DNA from: Symsagittifera roscoffensis
Lineage: Eukaryota; Xenacoelomorpha; Acoela; Convolutidae
DNA: 64,000 nucleotides
Reading direction: 5' to 3'
Assembly: GCF_963678635.1 (NCBI RefSeq)
Contig: NC_087071.1
Span: 45,743,095 to 45,807,094 of the forward strand
Position 1 is the first letter of the stretch. Every line of letters starts with the position of its first letter. Below are positions 22,401-33,640 of the stretch, piece after piece. The notes under the pieces were generated by a model. It saw nothing but the letters and a program-made list of their open reading frames with translations, made no database searches and was not told the origin of the DNA. Made by a program: the position numbers and the translations under genes.

Positions 22401-23700
22401 ATTTTAATTTTATTCTCGTAACTACCAATACCAACTCAAAACTAATTCACCCAAAAAATCTCCATCTTCAATGTCGATATCGTGGATAAAGGTGTTTTTT
22501 CTCTACTACATCTTCAAATATTCGCAGACTATCGAGCTGAACTCCAAGAAATTGTTTCGAATCAGCCCCCAATTTTTCAAGAAAAGCATTAAAAATCATA
22601 AAGGTGGATGTTTCAAGACTAGTTGTTACAAGCAAGCTAACTGCAAGCGCTCGAATCCAACACAAATTGTCAGTGTATGGTTGTTGAGTGTGCGCATCCG
22701 GAATCAAACAATTATCATAGTTTTTCTTCAGAATTCGTTTCGGAATAGCAGAATCTGGACGTCCCAGGGGTACGTTTTTCAGTAAGGCAATAAAAATGGT
22801 CACATTTTTGATCAACTTGAATCGCCATTTTGTATTTTGTCTCTTGCTCATTGACCTTGCTCTGTATAGTCGTCAAGTCTGCTTTAGTACAAAGCAGCAT
22901 AGCTTTATCAAAGAGTGTGTTATTTTCATGGGCGTATAAAAAAATGATCTTAGCCGATTTTTTTTTATGCAACACAAATCCCAAGGTAAGGATAATTTTT
23001 GCTGAAAATTCAAGTTTTGCAAAGATTTGATCCATTTTTTCATAAACAGGATTAGGATTTGGTTTTGAAAATTGAAAAATGAATACCTTGTGGCGTCCGT
23101 TTTTCATCTCAGTATCGGTCAAGAACTTTTGACAGGCTTCCAACTCATCTCGTAGCTGATCACTTTCTTCCTCGTTTTCCAAGATTTTTATTCAAATCAT
23201 CAATAAAATTACTCGTTTTCCTCGCTTTCAACACGTGATTTTTCTTGCGATTTTGTTGAAGTGAATAACAGCTGGGAAGTTCTCTCTCACACGTTACAAA
23301 TTTAGTGACTTTCGGGTTAACTTTACGTGCTTCTTGCTTGTATGGAAATTTTTTTTGCTGGTTGTATGTACAATAATTACATTCTGGACAAGAAATAACT
23401 CCTTTACTACATATCTTTCGATGTCGAGCCGCATTGGCTCCACTGTACTCTTTACCACAGTCCTCGTATTTCACCTTCCTGTTGAAAACTGGCATCTGAA
23501 AAAAATGGGCGATTTCTGCAATTTAGCTTGCAGCAAAAGTAAAAAAAAGTTCATGGCTCCTACAAAATGGGGAGAATCCTTTAAAAATTCCCAAAAAAAT
23601 GGATTATTTGTTTTTACTTTGAATTGTTCGATGTTCATTGAAAAAAAACTTAAAGTAGTTATACAAAATACCGAGCGACTGTTTTAACTTAAAAAAGAAC
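19412..23700 (-). pseudogene. Protein-primed DNA polymerase B, second lineage, copy A (fossil)
   Basis: Read on the minus strand from 23.5 to 19.5 kb. The parts are an N-terminal zinc-binding region (KYEDCGKEYSGANAARHRK, 23,160-23,495), a middle region, an exonuclease block (PVFGFNSGRYDINLIKSNL, near 21.7 kb), a GFLQWYNNKEVVPTLDA block (near 21.25 kb), palm motif A (IVGIDASQFYSYSM, near 20.95 kb), motif B (INLQGNKSYGHQIMDRS, near 20.0 kb) and motif C (MDTDSLFLAL, near 19.76 kb). This is a pPolB type found in invertebrate genomes and distinct from the polymerase of element R. It is broken in many places. No capsid gene is visible beside it, so whether the parent was a Polinton relative or a linear-plasmid-like element is open. 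Confidence 0.8.
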
Positions 23701-23977
23701 TGAATGAACTGAGTTTTAATTTTTTTTGCTCAGAGAAATTCATCCAATCAGAAATGAGTATTCTTTTATTAACACTGTTTGTTTGAAATCAACCAATCAG
23801 AATCCAGCAATTTCTAAAATTGACTTGTATATCATTTCTTAAAAATTTTAATCATTATTTGACAATTTTTTATCAAAATCATTTGAGTTTCCTCGAGTTA
23901 CTTTACAAGAAAACTTAAAAATTCCAACTGATTTTTTATTGATGAAACAGATGTTCATTTTTTTAAATCATTTTTCA

Positions 23978-24028
23978 GGCACAAAAGGTACAAAAGGTAC
24001 ACAAAAGGTACAAAGGTTTTAAGGTACA
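23978..24028. repeat. Short minisatellite (CAAAAGGTA)n
   Basis: About four imperfect copies of a 9-11 base unit related to ACAAAAGGTA. The matching site of copy B, near 28.9 kb, has only one such unit, so the expansion came after the duplication. Confidence 0.8.
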
Positions 24029-24029
24029 A

Positions 24030-24700
24030 AACAGAGTTATCCGACTAAATAAAGTTCTCTTTAGAGAAACTTACTCAAAAAAAAGTTGACACCTGTCAAG
24101 AAAATATATTTTTTTCTCGAGTTCTCGAGGTGCTTGATCAGGTTTGGAGTCTGATTTCCAGAGATTTACTTTGAAAACTTCTTTAACTTCGAGCTATCCT
24201 CTCAAATGTACATCAAAGTCAAAGAACTTGACTATTTGCTCAAAAATCAACATTTTCTTTTTGATTACATACCAAAAATTTAGAAAACTTGATAAAAAAA
24301 TGCTACTCGTATGCTATTCTTTTGTTATTTATATCGGCAGTTCTCGTCAATTGGTCAATTATTTTTGGGACTGTTTTTGTGTATTTTTTTTTATTTGGAA
24401 GAGTTAAGTCCATAAACTGGTTCTTTGCTTGGATACGACAACGAGAGCAAAAATGATTGGAAACGACAACGTCTACAAATTCCTAAAATGGATTTTTGTT
24501 TCCGATTGGACACGACTTTTATACAAAAATTGCATGAAAGGAAGCTGAAATCTTATCGAACCATCCAAATAAAAAAAATCAATTCTGATTGGTTAAAACC
24601 ACACATTCAATGAAGGTACCCCTCGCTCCTAAAAAAATCATTTTTTTTTTCAACTAACTACACTCAACGACCTTCTGTCCAGCTGTAAAAACTTTAATTT
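24030..24700. other. Spacer between polymerase copy A and ORF-X copy 1
   Basis: This stretch is shared with 28.9-29.6 kb, including ATGTACATCAAAGTCAAAG and the CTACTCxTATGCTATTC region, so it belongs to the duplicated element. Short frames are open in both copies, but I see no motif and do not call a gene. Confidence 0.5.
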
Positions 24701-24711
24701 CAACTTAACTA

Positions 24712-25275
24712 ATGTCAACTACCTCCCTCTCAACTGTAATTCAATCGTTATTTTTACTCTGTATCTGTCACTCAATTTTTTTTATCAAAATGATCTTCTC
24801 AGTGCAAAACAACTTTTTCATGTACTCTGTAGAAGTTTGGCCTAATCAAGTCAAGTTCAAGTGCGAGAAACAATCTCTGGACTTGCTCTGGCACAAATGG
24901 ACATCCCGATCCAAGTCTGGCGTATGATGAAAATGATGCGAAGGTATTTCAACGAACATCATATGACACAAATACTCATGACAGAGAACCAACTTGGATA
25001 CGAGCAAATGGTGGAGTAAGGGGCTGAGCACTTGGGAATGAACTACTCCAACTTTCTTGATTCTAGATATATGGCTCAACCAGTCAACGATTTCCTCTTT
25101 CCTTGGAAGAGGGAAATGTGATCAGCCGACAACACCATCACAATAGATGAAGAAGAGGGCTTCTTGGAAACAATGACACCTCCCAGCTCCACCACAACCA
25201 CAACAGCCTCTTTCAGTTCTGCGTTCTGTAGAGAACCTCCAGAACTCTTTTGCTGCACGACAGCTCTTTTGTTAA
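24712..25275 (+). pseudogene. ORF-X copy 1 (unknown protein, broken)
   Basis: This is one of four copies of a reading frame of about 110 residues. The shared blocks are NNxFMxSVEVxPNQxKFKC, then an FNEHHMTQVL block and a G(M)NYS block, followed by a Thr/Ser-rich tail and REPPELF. This copy starts near MIFSVQNNFFMYSVEV at 24,789. I do not recognise the family. It lies between polymerase copy A (opposite strand) and the first palindromic array, and probably belonged to the same element. It is broken. Confidence 0.5.
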
Positions 25276-25529
25276 AGTTTTTGTGAATGATTGTTTTTTG
25301 ATATTTACTTCAATTTTATATATTAAATAATTACTTCATTTTCATTTTGTTTATGAGAATTGTTAAAAAGTTCAGGGCGAATCATTGAAAAACAGTTTTA
25401 AAAAAAGCTAATTTAGCGCTCCGAATTCGCAATGATGTTAATAATCTTGTTTAATTTTGCATACAAATAAGAAAACATACAATAGAAAATTCGTACACAT
25501 GCAAACAATACCTACTCATTTGTTGCATC

Positions 25530-25925
25530 TTGTCAAAAAAGAAATCAAACACATTTTGCCTAATGCAGAAAAAAGTGAAACATTTTTCACATTTTGTTGG
25601 AAAAAAGTGAAACAATTTTCGCATGTTGTCGAAAAAAGTGAAACCATTTTTGCATCTTATCAATAAAATTGAAACACTTTGCATTTTGTAGGAAAAAGTG
25701 AAACACTTTTGGCTTTTTGTTGAAAAAGAAAAACACTTTTCGCGTTTGTAGGAAAAAAGTGACACAATTTTTCACATATGCTTCAAAAAATTGAAACACT
25801 TTTCGTATTCTGTTGAAAAACGTAAGTAATGTTTGCAATTTGTCAAAAAAAACGGAAACACTTTTTGCGTTTTGTAGAAAAAAAATTGAAACTTTTTTAG
25901 CGTCCTGTCAAAATAAACGATGACA
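25530..25925. repeat. Palindromic ~31-bp tandem array 1
   Basis: About eleven imperfect units of the form GAAAAAAGTGAAACACTTTT followed by CGCATTTTGT(T/C/A)G. The core AAAAGTGAAACACTTTT is a perfect 7-base inverted repeat around AAA. A conserved leader (ACAAATAAGAAAA...TTCGTACAC) lies at 25,460-25,525 and recurs before arrays 2 and 3. The period is not a multiple of three, so the Phe-rich frames read from the other strand are by-products. Confidence 0.85.
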
Positions 25926-26260
25926 TTTTTCCTTGCACAGTTATTTATTTATCTTTATTAAACTTATGTTCAAAATTTAAACCTTTAGAATTTTGTTTTT
26001 TGCATGTCTGTCGATCAGAAACCAAAGAACACCAATGTGTTAACAGAAGGAAAAGTGAGGAAAGCCATCATTATAAAGTTTTTCTAAGCAATAAGTCAAC
26101 ATGATTTTCCAATAAAATTTTGCGTTTTTGTTTATTCATTCAGAAAATAAAGTCAAAATTTTGCATATTCTTTTAAAAAATCAAGAAAACAATCCATAAA
26201 AAGAAGCTGAAATCTGATTGAACACGACTGCAATCAAACGTCAACTACATCCCTTTCAAC
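25926..26260. other. Shared trailer after array 1
   Basis: This stretch recurs after array 2 (30.87-31.3 kb) and partly after array 3. It contains a TTATTTATTTATCTTT block and AACACCAATGTGTTAACAG, similar to the ATGTATTAACATAGGG motif of the dispersed repeat at 18.95 kb. No gene is seen. Confidence 0.6.
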
Positions 26261-26690
26261 TGCAAATCATTTGTTCTTTTTACTCTGTATCTTTCACTCA
26301 GCTTTCTGATCAAAATGATCTTCTCAAAGCAAAACAACCTCCTCATGTACTCTGTAAAAGTTTTGCATGATCAAGTCAATTTCAAGTGCGAGACACAGTC
26401 TCTGGAATTGTTATGGCACGAATGGACATCCTATTTCAAGTCTTGCATATGGTGGAAGTGATACGAAGACATTTCAACGAACATCACTTGACGCAAGTAA
26501 TCCAACTTGGAGAAATGCAAATGACGGAGGAAGTGGCTCAGCACCTGGGAATGAACTACTCCGACACTCCTCACTCTAGATATGTGGCTCAAACAGTCAA
26601 CGATTTCCTTGGGAGGAGCAGATGGGATCAGCTGAAAACCCCATGACATTAGATGAAGATGAGGGCTTCTCGAAAACTTTTCGACACCTC
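26260..26690 (+). pseudogene. ORF-X copy 2 (unknown protein, broken)
   Basis: The best part (26,386-26,646) reads SGIVMARMDILFQVL, VEVIRRHFNEHHLTQVI, EMQMTEEVAQHLGMNYSDT and VNDFLGRSRWDQ. It is joined at about 26.7 kb directly to the 3' end of polymerase copy B rather than to an array, which marks the junction between two repeated elements. It is unrecognised and broken. Confidence 0.5.
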
Positions 26691-26714
26691 AAGCTCCAAA
26701 ACAAAAAAAATTAG

Positions 26715-28660
26715 TTTTTAGCATCGAATACAATTTTACTACAGAATCTCTTACAAGTTTAGAGGTTTAGTGTGTATTCCATCACAATTAACTTCCTGTT
26801 CAGGGTAGAAATAGCTCAGTTCTCAGTCCTTTTTTAGTTGGTTCATAAGTTGCGACTGCATGGTTAATCGTTCCTCTTTTCGTTGACTTCAAAGTCACTG
26901 CTTCATCCAGCGCTTGTCGATACTTGGGGAAAATCTGCTCTGAAGTTGTCTCGATAGTCCTTGCTTCGCTTTTCAGTCCATTCGGCTCGCTTGCTGGGAA
27001 GAATACATTCATCTAAATTTTCTTGTGTCATAGCCAAAAAGAGAGAATCTGTATCCATTTCGAGTTATTCGAATTTGTTGACATCGCAAAAGTTATCGAA
27101 AAAGTTATAATACAGCTCAACTTGGCATACTGTACTATGAAGAATCCCAGTTAAATTGGTTCACAATAATCGATAATAGATTTAACGGACTCCACATCTT
27201 ACAAATCTTCAGCTACGATATTGAGTCTCTTGAAGAACTGGTTATTGAAAGCTTAATGGGGTTTTCAACTTCAAGTTATTTTGTCATAGTAAGTTTTGAT
27301 CTGTCCAATGTTTGATAGCCATAGGATTTATTTCCCGTCAAATTCATTGTTTCTGCTATTACACCAGATAAGGGATTTTCATCACCGGCTTGCCTAGCAT
27401 CAACAACAGACTCAACGTAACTGTTGAATAATTTACGCGGTGTGAAGTCGATGCATTTTTGTACACTGTAGTCCAAGATCCAAGTAATGGGGAAAAATGG
27501 TGCGAAAAGCATTAAAAATCATGAAGGTGGATGTTTCAAGACTGGTTGTTCCAAGCAAGCTAACTGCAAGCGCTCGAATCTAACACAAATTGACATTGTA
27601 TGGTTGTTGAGTGTGCGCATCCGCAATCAAACAATTATCATAGTTTTTCTTTAGAATTCGTTTCGGAATAGCAGAATCTGGACATCCCAGGGGTACGTTT
27701 TTCATTAAGGCAGCAAAAATGGTCATATTTTTGGTCTACTTGAATCGCCTTTTTGTATTTTGTCTCTTGCTCATTGACCTTGCTTTTTATAGTCGTCAAG
27801 TCTGCCTTAGTACAAAGCAGCATAGCTTGATCAAAGAGTGTGTTATTTTCATGAGCGTATAAGAAAATGATAATCGCCGGTTTCTTTTTTGCGCAACCCA
27901 AATCCCGAGGCAAGGTTGATTTTTGCTGAACAATCAGGTTTTTCAAGGATTTGATCCAGTTTTTCGTTAACAAGATTAGGATCTAGTTTTCAAAAATGAA
28001 AAATGAATACCTTGTGGCGCCCATTTTTTATCTCAGTTTCGGTCAAGAACTGTTGACAGGCTTCCAACTCATCTCATAGCTAATCACTTTCTTCCTCGTT
28101 TTCCAAGATTTTTATTGAAAATAGCAATGAAATAACTCGTTTTCCTCGCTTTCAACCCGTGATCTTTCTTGCAATTTTGTTGAAGTAAAAAACAGATGGC
28201 AAGTTCTTTCTCACACGTTACAAACTTTAGTGACTTTGGGGTTCACTTAACGTGCTTCTTGCCGGTATGAAAATTTTTTTTGCTGGTTGTGTGTACAATA
28301 ATTACATTCCGGACAAAAAATAACTCCTTTACTACATATCTTTCGATGTCGCATTGGCTCCACTGTACTCTTTACTACAGTCCTCGTATTTCATTTCCTT
28401 GTTGAGAACTGGCATCTGAAAAAAATGGGCGGTTTCTGCAATTTAGCTTGCAGCAAAAGTAAATAAAAGTCCATGGCTTCTACAAAATCGGGAGACTTAA
28501 AAAATTTCAAGAAAACTGGATTTTTTATACTTACTTTGAATTGTTCGAAGTTATTGAAAAAAAACTTAATGTAGTTATACAAAGTACCGAGCGACTGTTT
28601 TAACTTACAAAAACGGAATGAACTGAGTTTTAATTTTTTTTGCTCAGAGAAAATCATCCA
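26715..28660 (-). pseudogene. Protein-primed DNA polymerase B, second lineage, copy B (fossil, incomplete)
   Basis: This is a shorter copy of the polymerase at 19.4-23.7 kb. The 3' part keeps motif C (MDTDSLFLA region, near 27.05 kb) and motif B (MNLTGNKSYGYQTLDRS, near 27.3 kb). The 5' part keeps the ALMKNVPLG..., KVNEQETKYKKAIQVDQK and zinc-region pieces up to about 28.4 kb. Much of the middle of the polymerase is absent relative to copy A. Nucleotide similarity to A is high over the shared parts, including the flanks. It is broken. Confidence 0.75.
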
Positions 28661-29640
28661 ATCAGAATTGAGTATTCTTTTATTAACACTGTTTGTTTGA
28701 AATCAACCAATCAGAATCCAGCAATTTCTAAAATTGATTTGTTTATCATTTCGTAAAACTTTAATCAATGTTTGAAAAATTTCTATCAAAATCAATTGAA
28801 TTTCCTCGAGTTACTTTACAAGAAAAACGAAAAAAGTCCAATTGATTTTTTTATTGAAGAAATAGATGTTGACTCTTACTTTTTTTCATAATTTTTGGAA
28901 GTTTTTATGGTACAAAGTAGAGTTATCCGACTAAGTAAAGTTTTCTTTGGAGAAACTTACTCAAAGAAAGAGTTTACACCTGACAAGAAAAAAGGTGCTT
29001 AGTCGAGGTGCTTAATCAGGTTTGGAGTCTGATTTCCAGAGATTTGCTTTGAAAATTTCTTTAACTTCGAGCTATCCTCTCAAATGTACATCAAAGTCAA
29101 AGAACTTGACTATTTGCTTAAAAATGAACATTTTCTCTTTAATTGCATACCAAAAACTTTAAAAAATTTGATAAAAAAAATTGTGGAAAATGCTACTCAT
29201 ATGCTATTCTTTTGTTATTTATATCGGCATTTTTTCACAATTTTACAGCAAACAACTTTTGTTCAATTTCTTTTGCGATTGTTTTTTTGGTATAATTTTT
29301 TTTTATTTGGAAGAGTTAAGTCCTTAAACTGGTTCTTTGCTTGGATACGACAACAAGAGCAAAAATTATTGTAAGCAACAATGTCTACAAATTCCTAAAA
29401 TGGATTTTGTTTCCGATTGGACACGACTTAAAAAAAAATGCATAAAAGAAAGCTGAAATCTGATCGAACCATCCAAATAAAGAAATCAATTCTGAATTGT
29501 TAAAACCACACATTCGAGATGAAGGTACCCCTCGCTCCTAACTAAAAATCATTTTTTTCAACTAACTACCCTCAACGACCTTCTCTCCCAGCTGTAAACA
29601 CTTTAATTTCAATGTCAACTAATGTTTAACTATTGTCAAC
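28660..29640. other. Spacer between polymerase copy B and ORF-X copy 3
   Basis: Parallel to 23.7-24.7 kb. It includes CCAATCAGAAT-type motifs near 28.65 and 28.71 kb and the ATGTACATCAAAGTCAAAG segment near 29.08 kb. A 96-residue frame at 29,084-29,374 is rich in Phe/Leu and not convincing as a gene. Confidence 0.5.
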
Positions 29641-30265
29641 TACCTCCCTCTCAACTGTAAATCAATCGTTCTTTTATTTCTGTATCGTTTACTTAACGTT
29701 TATATCAAAATGATCTTCTAGGTGCAAAACAACGTTTTCATGAACTCTGTAGAAGTTTCGCCTAACCAATTCAAGTTCAAGTGCGACAAAACAATCTCTG
29801 GACTTGTTGTGGCACGAACGGACAAACCAATCCAAGTCTGGTGTATGATGGAAGTGATGCGTAGAAATTTCAACGAACATCATATGACGCAAGTACTCAT
29901 GACAGAGAACCAAATTGGAGACGGGCAAATGATGGAGGAAGTGACTGAGCACGTGGGAATGAACTACTCCAACACTCTTGATTTTTGATATGTGGCTCAA
30001 ACAGTCAACGATTTCCTCTTTCCTTGGAAGGAGGAAATGTGATCAGTCGACAACCTCATCACAATATGAACAAGAGGTCTTCTCGGAAACAATGACACCT
30101 CCGAGCTGCACCACAACCACTACAACCTCTTTCAGCTATAGAGAACCTCCAGAACTCTTTTGCTGCTCGACAGTTCTTTTGTTAAATTTCTCTAACCTTC
30201 TCTCTATAGAGAACCTCCAGAACTCTTTTGCTGCTCGACAGTTCTTTTGTTAAATTTTTTGTAAA
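29640..30265 (+). pseudogene. ORF-X copy 3 (best preserved)
   Basis: The most continuous copy (29,722-29,988) reads NNVFMNSVEVSPNQFKFKC, TISGLVVARTDKPIQVW, MMEVMRRNFNEHHMTQVL and MMEEVTEHVGMNYSNT. A Thr/Ser-rich tail with REPPELFCCS follows. A direct repeat of about 55 bp (GAGAACCTCCAGAACTC...) is present twice at about 30,138 and 30,205. Family and function are unknown. The alternating helix-like pattern could be a small DNA-binding protein, but this is a guess. Confidence 0.5.
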
Positions 30266-30507
30266 TTATTGTTTTTTGATTCTTACGTCAATTTTTATAA
30301 TCAATTATTTACTTCATTTTCATTTTAATTATGAGAATAGATGAGAAATTCAGGGTAAATCATTGAAAAACATTTTTGAAAAAAAAAAACGAATTTACCG
30401 CTCCAAATTCGTAATCATTTTAAGAATTTTGTTTAATTTTTGCATACAAATAAGAAAAAAAACAATAAAAAATTCGTACACAGGCAAAAAATACCTGATA
30501 ATTTGTT

Positions 30508-30870
30508 GCATCTTGTCAAAAAAAAACTCAAACACCTTTTGCATAATGTAGAAAAAAGTGAAACATTTTTCGCATGTTGTCGAAAAAAGTGAAATCCTAT
30601 TTGTATCTTGTCAAAATAATTAAAACACTTTTTGCATTTTGTAGGAAAAAGTGGAACACAATTGTCATTTTGTTGAAAACGCGAAACACTTTTCGCATTT
30701 GTCGGAAAAAAAGTGACACCAATCTCAAATATGCTTGAAAAAATTGAAACAATTTTCGTATTCTGTTGAAAAATGTAAGTAATGTTTTGCATTTTGTCAA
30801 AAAAACTGAAACACTTTTTGCGTTTTGTAGGAAAAAATTGAAACATTTTTAGCGTCTTGTCAAAATAAAC
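30508..30870. repeat. Palindromic ~31-bp tandem array 2
   Basis: Same leader, unit and trailer as array 1 (25,530-25,925), with about ten units. Units vary mostly outside the AAAAGTG/CACTTTT arms. The array follows ORF-X copy 3 at the same spacing as array 1 follows copy 1. Confidence 0.85.
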
Positions 30871-31299
30871 TATGACATTTTTTCTTGCACAGTTATTTAT
30901 TTATCTTTGTGAAACTTATGATCAAAGTCTACTCCTTTAGAATACTATTTTTTGCATGTGTGTGGATCAGAAACTATAGAACACCAATGTATTAACATTG
31001 GGAAAAGAGAGGAAAGTCATCATTATACAAGTTTTCTGAGCAATAAGTTGAAATGATTTTACAATAAATTTTTGCGTTTTTGTTTATTCCTTCAGAAAAT
31101 GAGCTTACATTTTTGCATAGTTTTTGAAAAAACCAAGAAAAAAACATTCCATGAATGGAAGCTGAAATCTGATTGAACACGACTGCAATCCAAATAAGGA
31201 AGATCAATTTTGATTGGTTAAACCCACACATTCGAGTTGAAGATACCCCTTGCTCCTAACTAAAAGCTATTTTTTTTTCAACTTAACTAACGTCAACTA

Positions 31300-31870
31300 C
31301 ATCCCTCTCATCTGTAAATCAATTGTTCTTTTTACTCTGTATCTTCCACTCAGCTTTTTCATCAAATTGATTTTCTCAAAGTAAAACAAATTTTTCATTA
31401 ACTATGTAGACGTTTTGCCTTATCAAGTCAAATTCAAGTGCGAAAAACAGTCTCTGGAATTGTTCTGGCCTGAATGGACATCCCATTCCATGTCTGGTGT
31501 ATGCAGGGAGTGATGCGGAGAGATTTCAACGAACATCATTTGAAGCAAGTAATCATGACAAAAAAACAAATTGGAGAAATGCAAATGACGGAGGAAATGG
31601 CTCAGCACGTGGGCACGTGGGAATGAACTACTCCGATACTCCTGACTCTAGATATGTGGCTCAACCAGTCAACGATTTCCTTGGGAGGAGGAGATGGGAT
31701 CAGCCGAAAACCCCATCACAAAAGATGAAGATGAGGGCTTCCCGAAAACAATGACACCTCAAGCTCCACAACAACCACTACAACCCCGTCCAGCTCTGCG
31801 TTCTATAGAGAACCTCCAGAATTCTTGTGGTACACGACAGCTCTTTGATTAAAATTTTTTTTAAATAATT
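31300..31870 (+). pseudogene. ORF-X copy 4 (unknown protein, broken)
   Basis: Recognisable blocks include the FNEHHL-type region near 31.53 kb, MTEEMAQHVG near 31.59 kb, SRYVAQPVNDFLGRRRWDQPKTP at 31,640-31,720 and the REPPEFL tail. It is followed by array 3. It is broken. Confidence 0.45.
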
Positions 31871-32109
31871 TTTTTTTGATGTTCACTTCCTTCTTTGTAA
31901 TTAATCGTTTTCTTCAATTTCATTATTTTAATTATGAGAATAGACGAAAAATTCAAGGTGAATCATTGAAAAACAATTAGAAAACCAGCTAAATTTGCGC
32001 TCCAAATTCTCACACATGCTGAGAATCTTGATCAATTTTTTCAAACAAATAAGAGAAGAAACAATGAAGTATTCGTATACAAGTAAAAAAACACCTGATC
32101 GTTCATTGC

Positions 32110-32580
32110 ATCTTCTAAAAAAGAACTCAAACACTTTTTGCAGTCTGTGGATAAAAGCCGAACTTTTCTCGCATATTTCGAAAAAAGTGAAACACTTTTT
32201 TCATCTTGTCCAAAAAATTGAAACACTTTTCGTAGGAAAAAAACACATATCGCATTTTGTTGAAAAAATTGAAACACTTTTCGCTACTTGTCAAAAAAAA
32301 ATGAAACACTGTTCGCGCTTTGTCAAAAAAAGTGAAACAGTTTTCGCATTTTGATAAAAAAGTGAAACACTTCGCATTTTTAGGAGAAAAGTGAAACACT
32401 TTTCACATACGCTTGAAAAAACTAAAACAATTTTCCTATTTGGTTGAAAAAATTGAAACAATTCATGTATCCTATTGAAAAAATAAAAAAAATTTCTCAG
32501 TTAAACGAAAAAAAAATGGAACACTTTTAGGGTTTTGTAGAAAAAATTTAAACACTTTTAGCATCTTCTCAAAATAAACC
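32110..32580. repeat. Palindromic ~31-bp tandem array 3
   Basis: This is the longest of the three arrays, with about fourteen imperfect units around the AAAGTGAAACACTTTT core and the same conserved leader at 32,040-32,100. A block with ATATATTAACATAGGGAATAG follows near 32,680, as after arrays 1 and 2. Confidence 0.85.
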
Positions 32581-32599
32581 ATTCCATCTTTTTTTATTA

Positions 32600-33640
32600 A
32601 TCTTTATGAAACTCTTGTTCAAAATTTAATCCTAACTAACTTTTGTATGTCTGTTGATCAAAAACAAAAGAAAACGAATATATTAACATAGGGAATAGCG
32701 AGGAAATTCTTCAAGGAAAAGGTTTTCTAAGCAATAAGTCTACATGTTTTCTACATTAAAAAACCAAGAAAATTTATGCATTTTACCAGAAATTCAAAGC
32801 TTAGATAGTTTTGCGCACTCGTGAAAATTTTTACAATTTGAAAAAGATTCCGAAAATTTTCAAGCATCTTGCAAAAGTTCTTGAGAGAGTTTTTGGCACA
32901 CGTGAAAAAAACTATGTAGATTCATATGTTAAAAATGTTCAAGCTGGAAAAAAATATCTTTTACAAACTTCTTATCAAAAAAAAATATTTGAAAAAAGCC
33001 AATCCGAGTGTCTTACATGATTTTCGACAGCGCTATGAAGGTGTCAAATGATTTATTTAGGCAAACAAAAAGAAATTCCACCTCAGAAAACGACTTCATT
33101 ACACTTTAACTTTTATAGAACAGTAGAAAATGTAGAGTTTTTGCACCAGCGAAAGTGACGTCATTATTCATTAACTTACAGAACTTTCTGTTTTCAGAAT
33201 CTAGAAATTAACACCTTGAATTTTATAAGAAGTCATTACACATTGACTTTTAGATTTTTCTGAATCTTTTAAAATCTAGAAATGTCCAATAAAAATTTAA
33301 CCAATCAAAATTGCAGAACTAACTCTAGGGTGATGAGATTGATGTACAAATTTGTGGATTTTAGGTAGTTTGCTAGTTTTTCAAATTTAAACAAAGATAC
33401 TCAACCAAAGTTTTGTGATTAATAGAAAAAGTTTTCAAGGAAATTCTTTCTTTTTATTAAAACCTTTCTAAAACCTAAAGCTTCGGGTCAACAAAAAAAT
33501 TTTATTATGCAAAATCCTTTATAGACAATTAAAGTCAACCAACCCCAAATTTTTTTTGAATGAGTTCAGAGAATGTCAGCAAAAAATACAGCTGCAAATT
33601 AAATATTTCATTTTATTTAGAATTCTCCTACAGTTCAGTT
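32600..33640. other. Non-coding stretch, nothing recognised
   Basis: AT-rich DNA with short frames (for example 69 residues at 32,811-33,020) lacking any motif. One AACCAATCAAAATTGCAG motif occurs near 33,299. No gene is called. Confidence 0.5.

Noticed and set aside
25451-32399. Phe/Lys-rich minus-strand frames over the arrays (FFxKM repeats)
   Set aside because: The unit length is not a multiple of three, so the frame rotates between units. The frames are a by-product of AAA-rich repeats with few stops.
25530-32580. CRISPR-like arrays
   Set aside because: Units are ~31 bp with no separate spacer. The whole unit drifts, there are no cas genes, and the host is eukaryotic. These are imperfect tandem palindromes.
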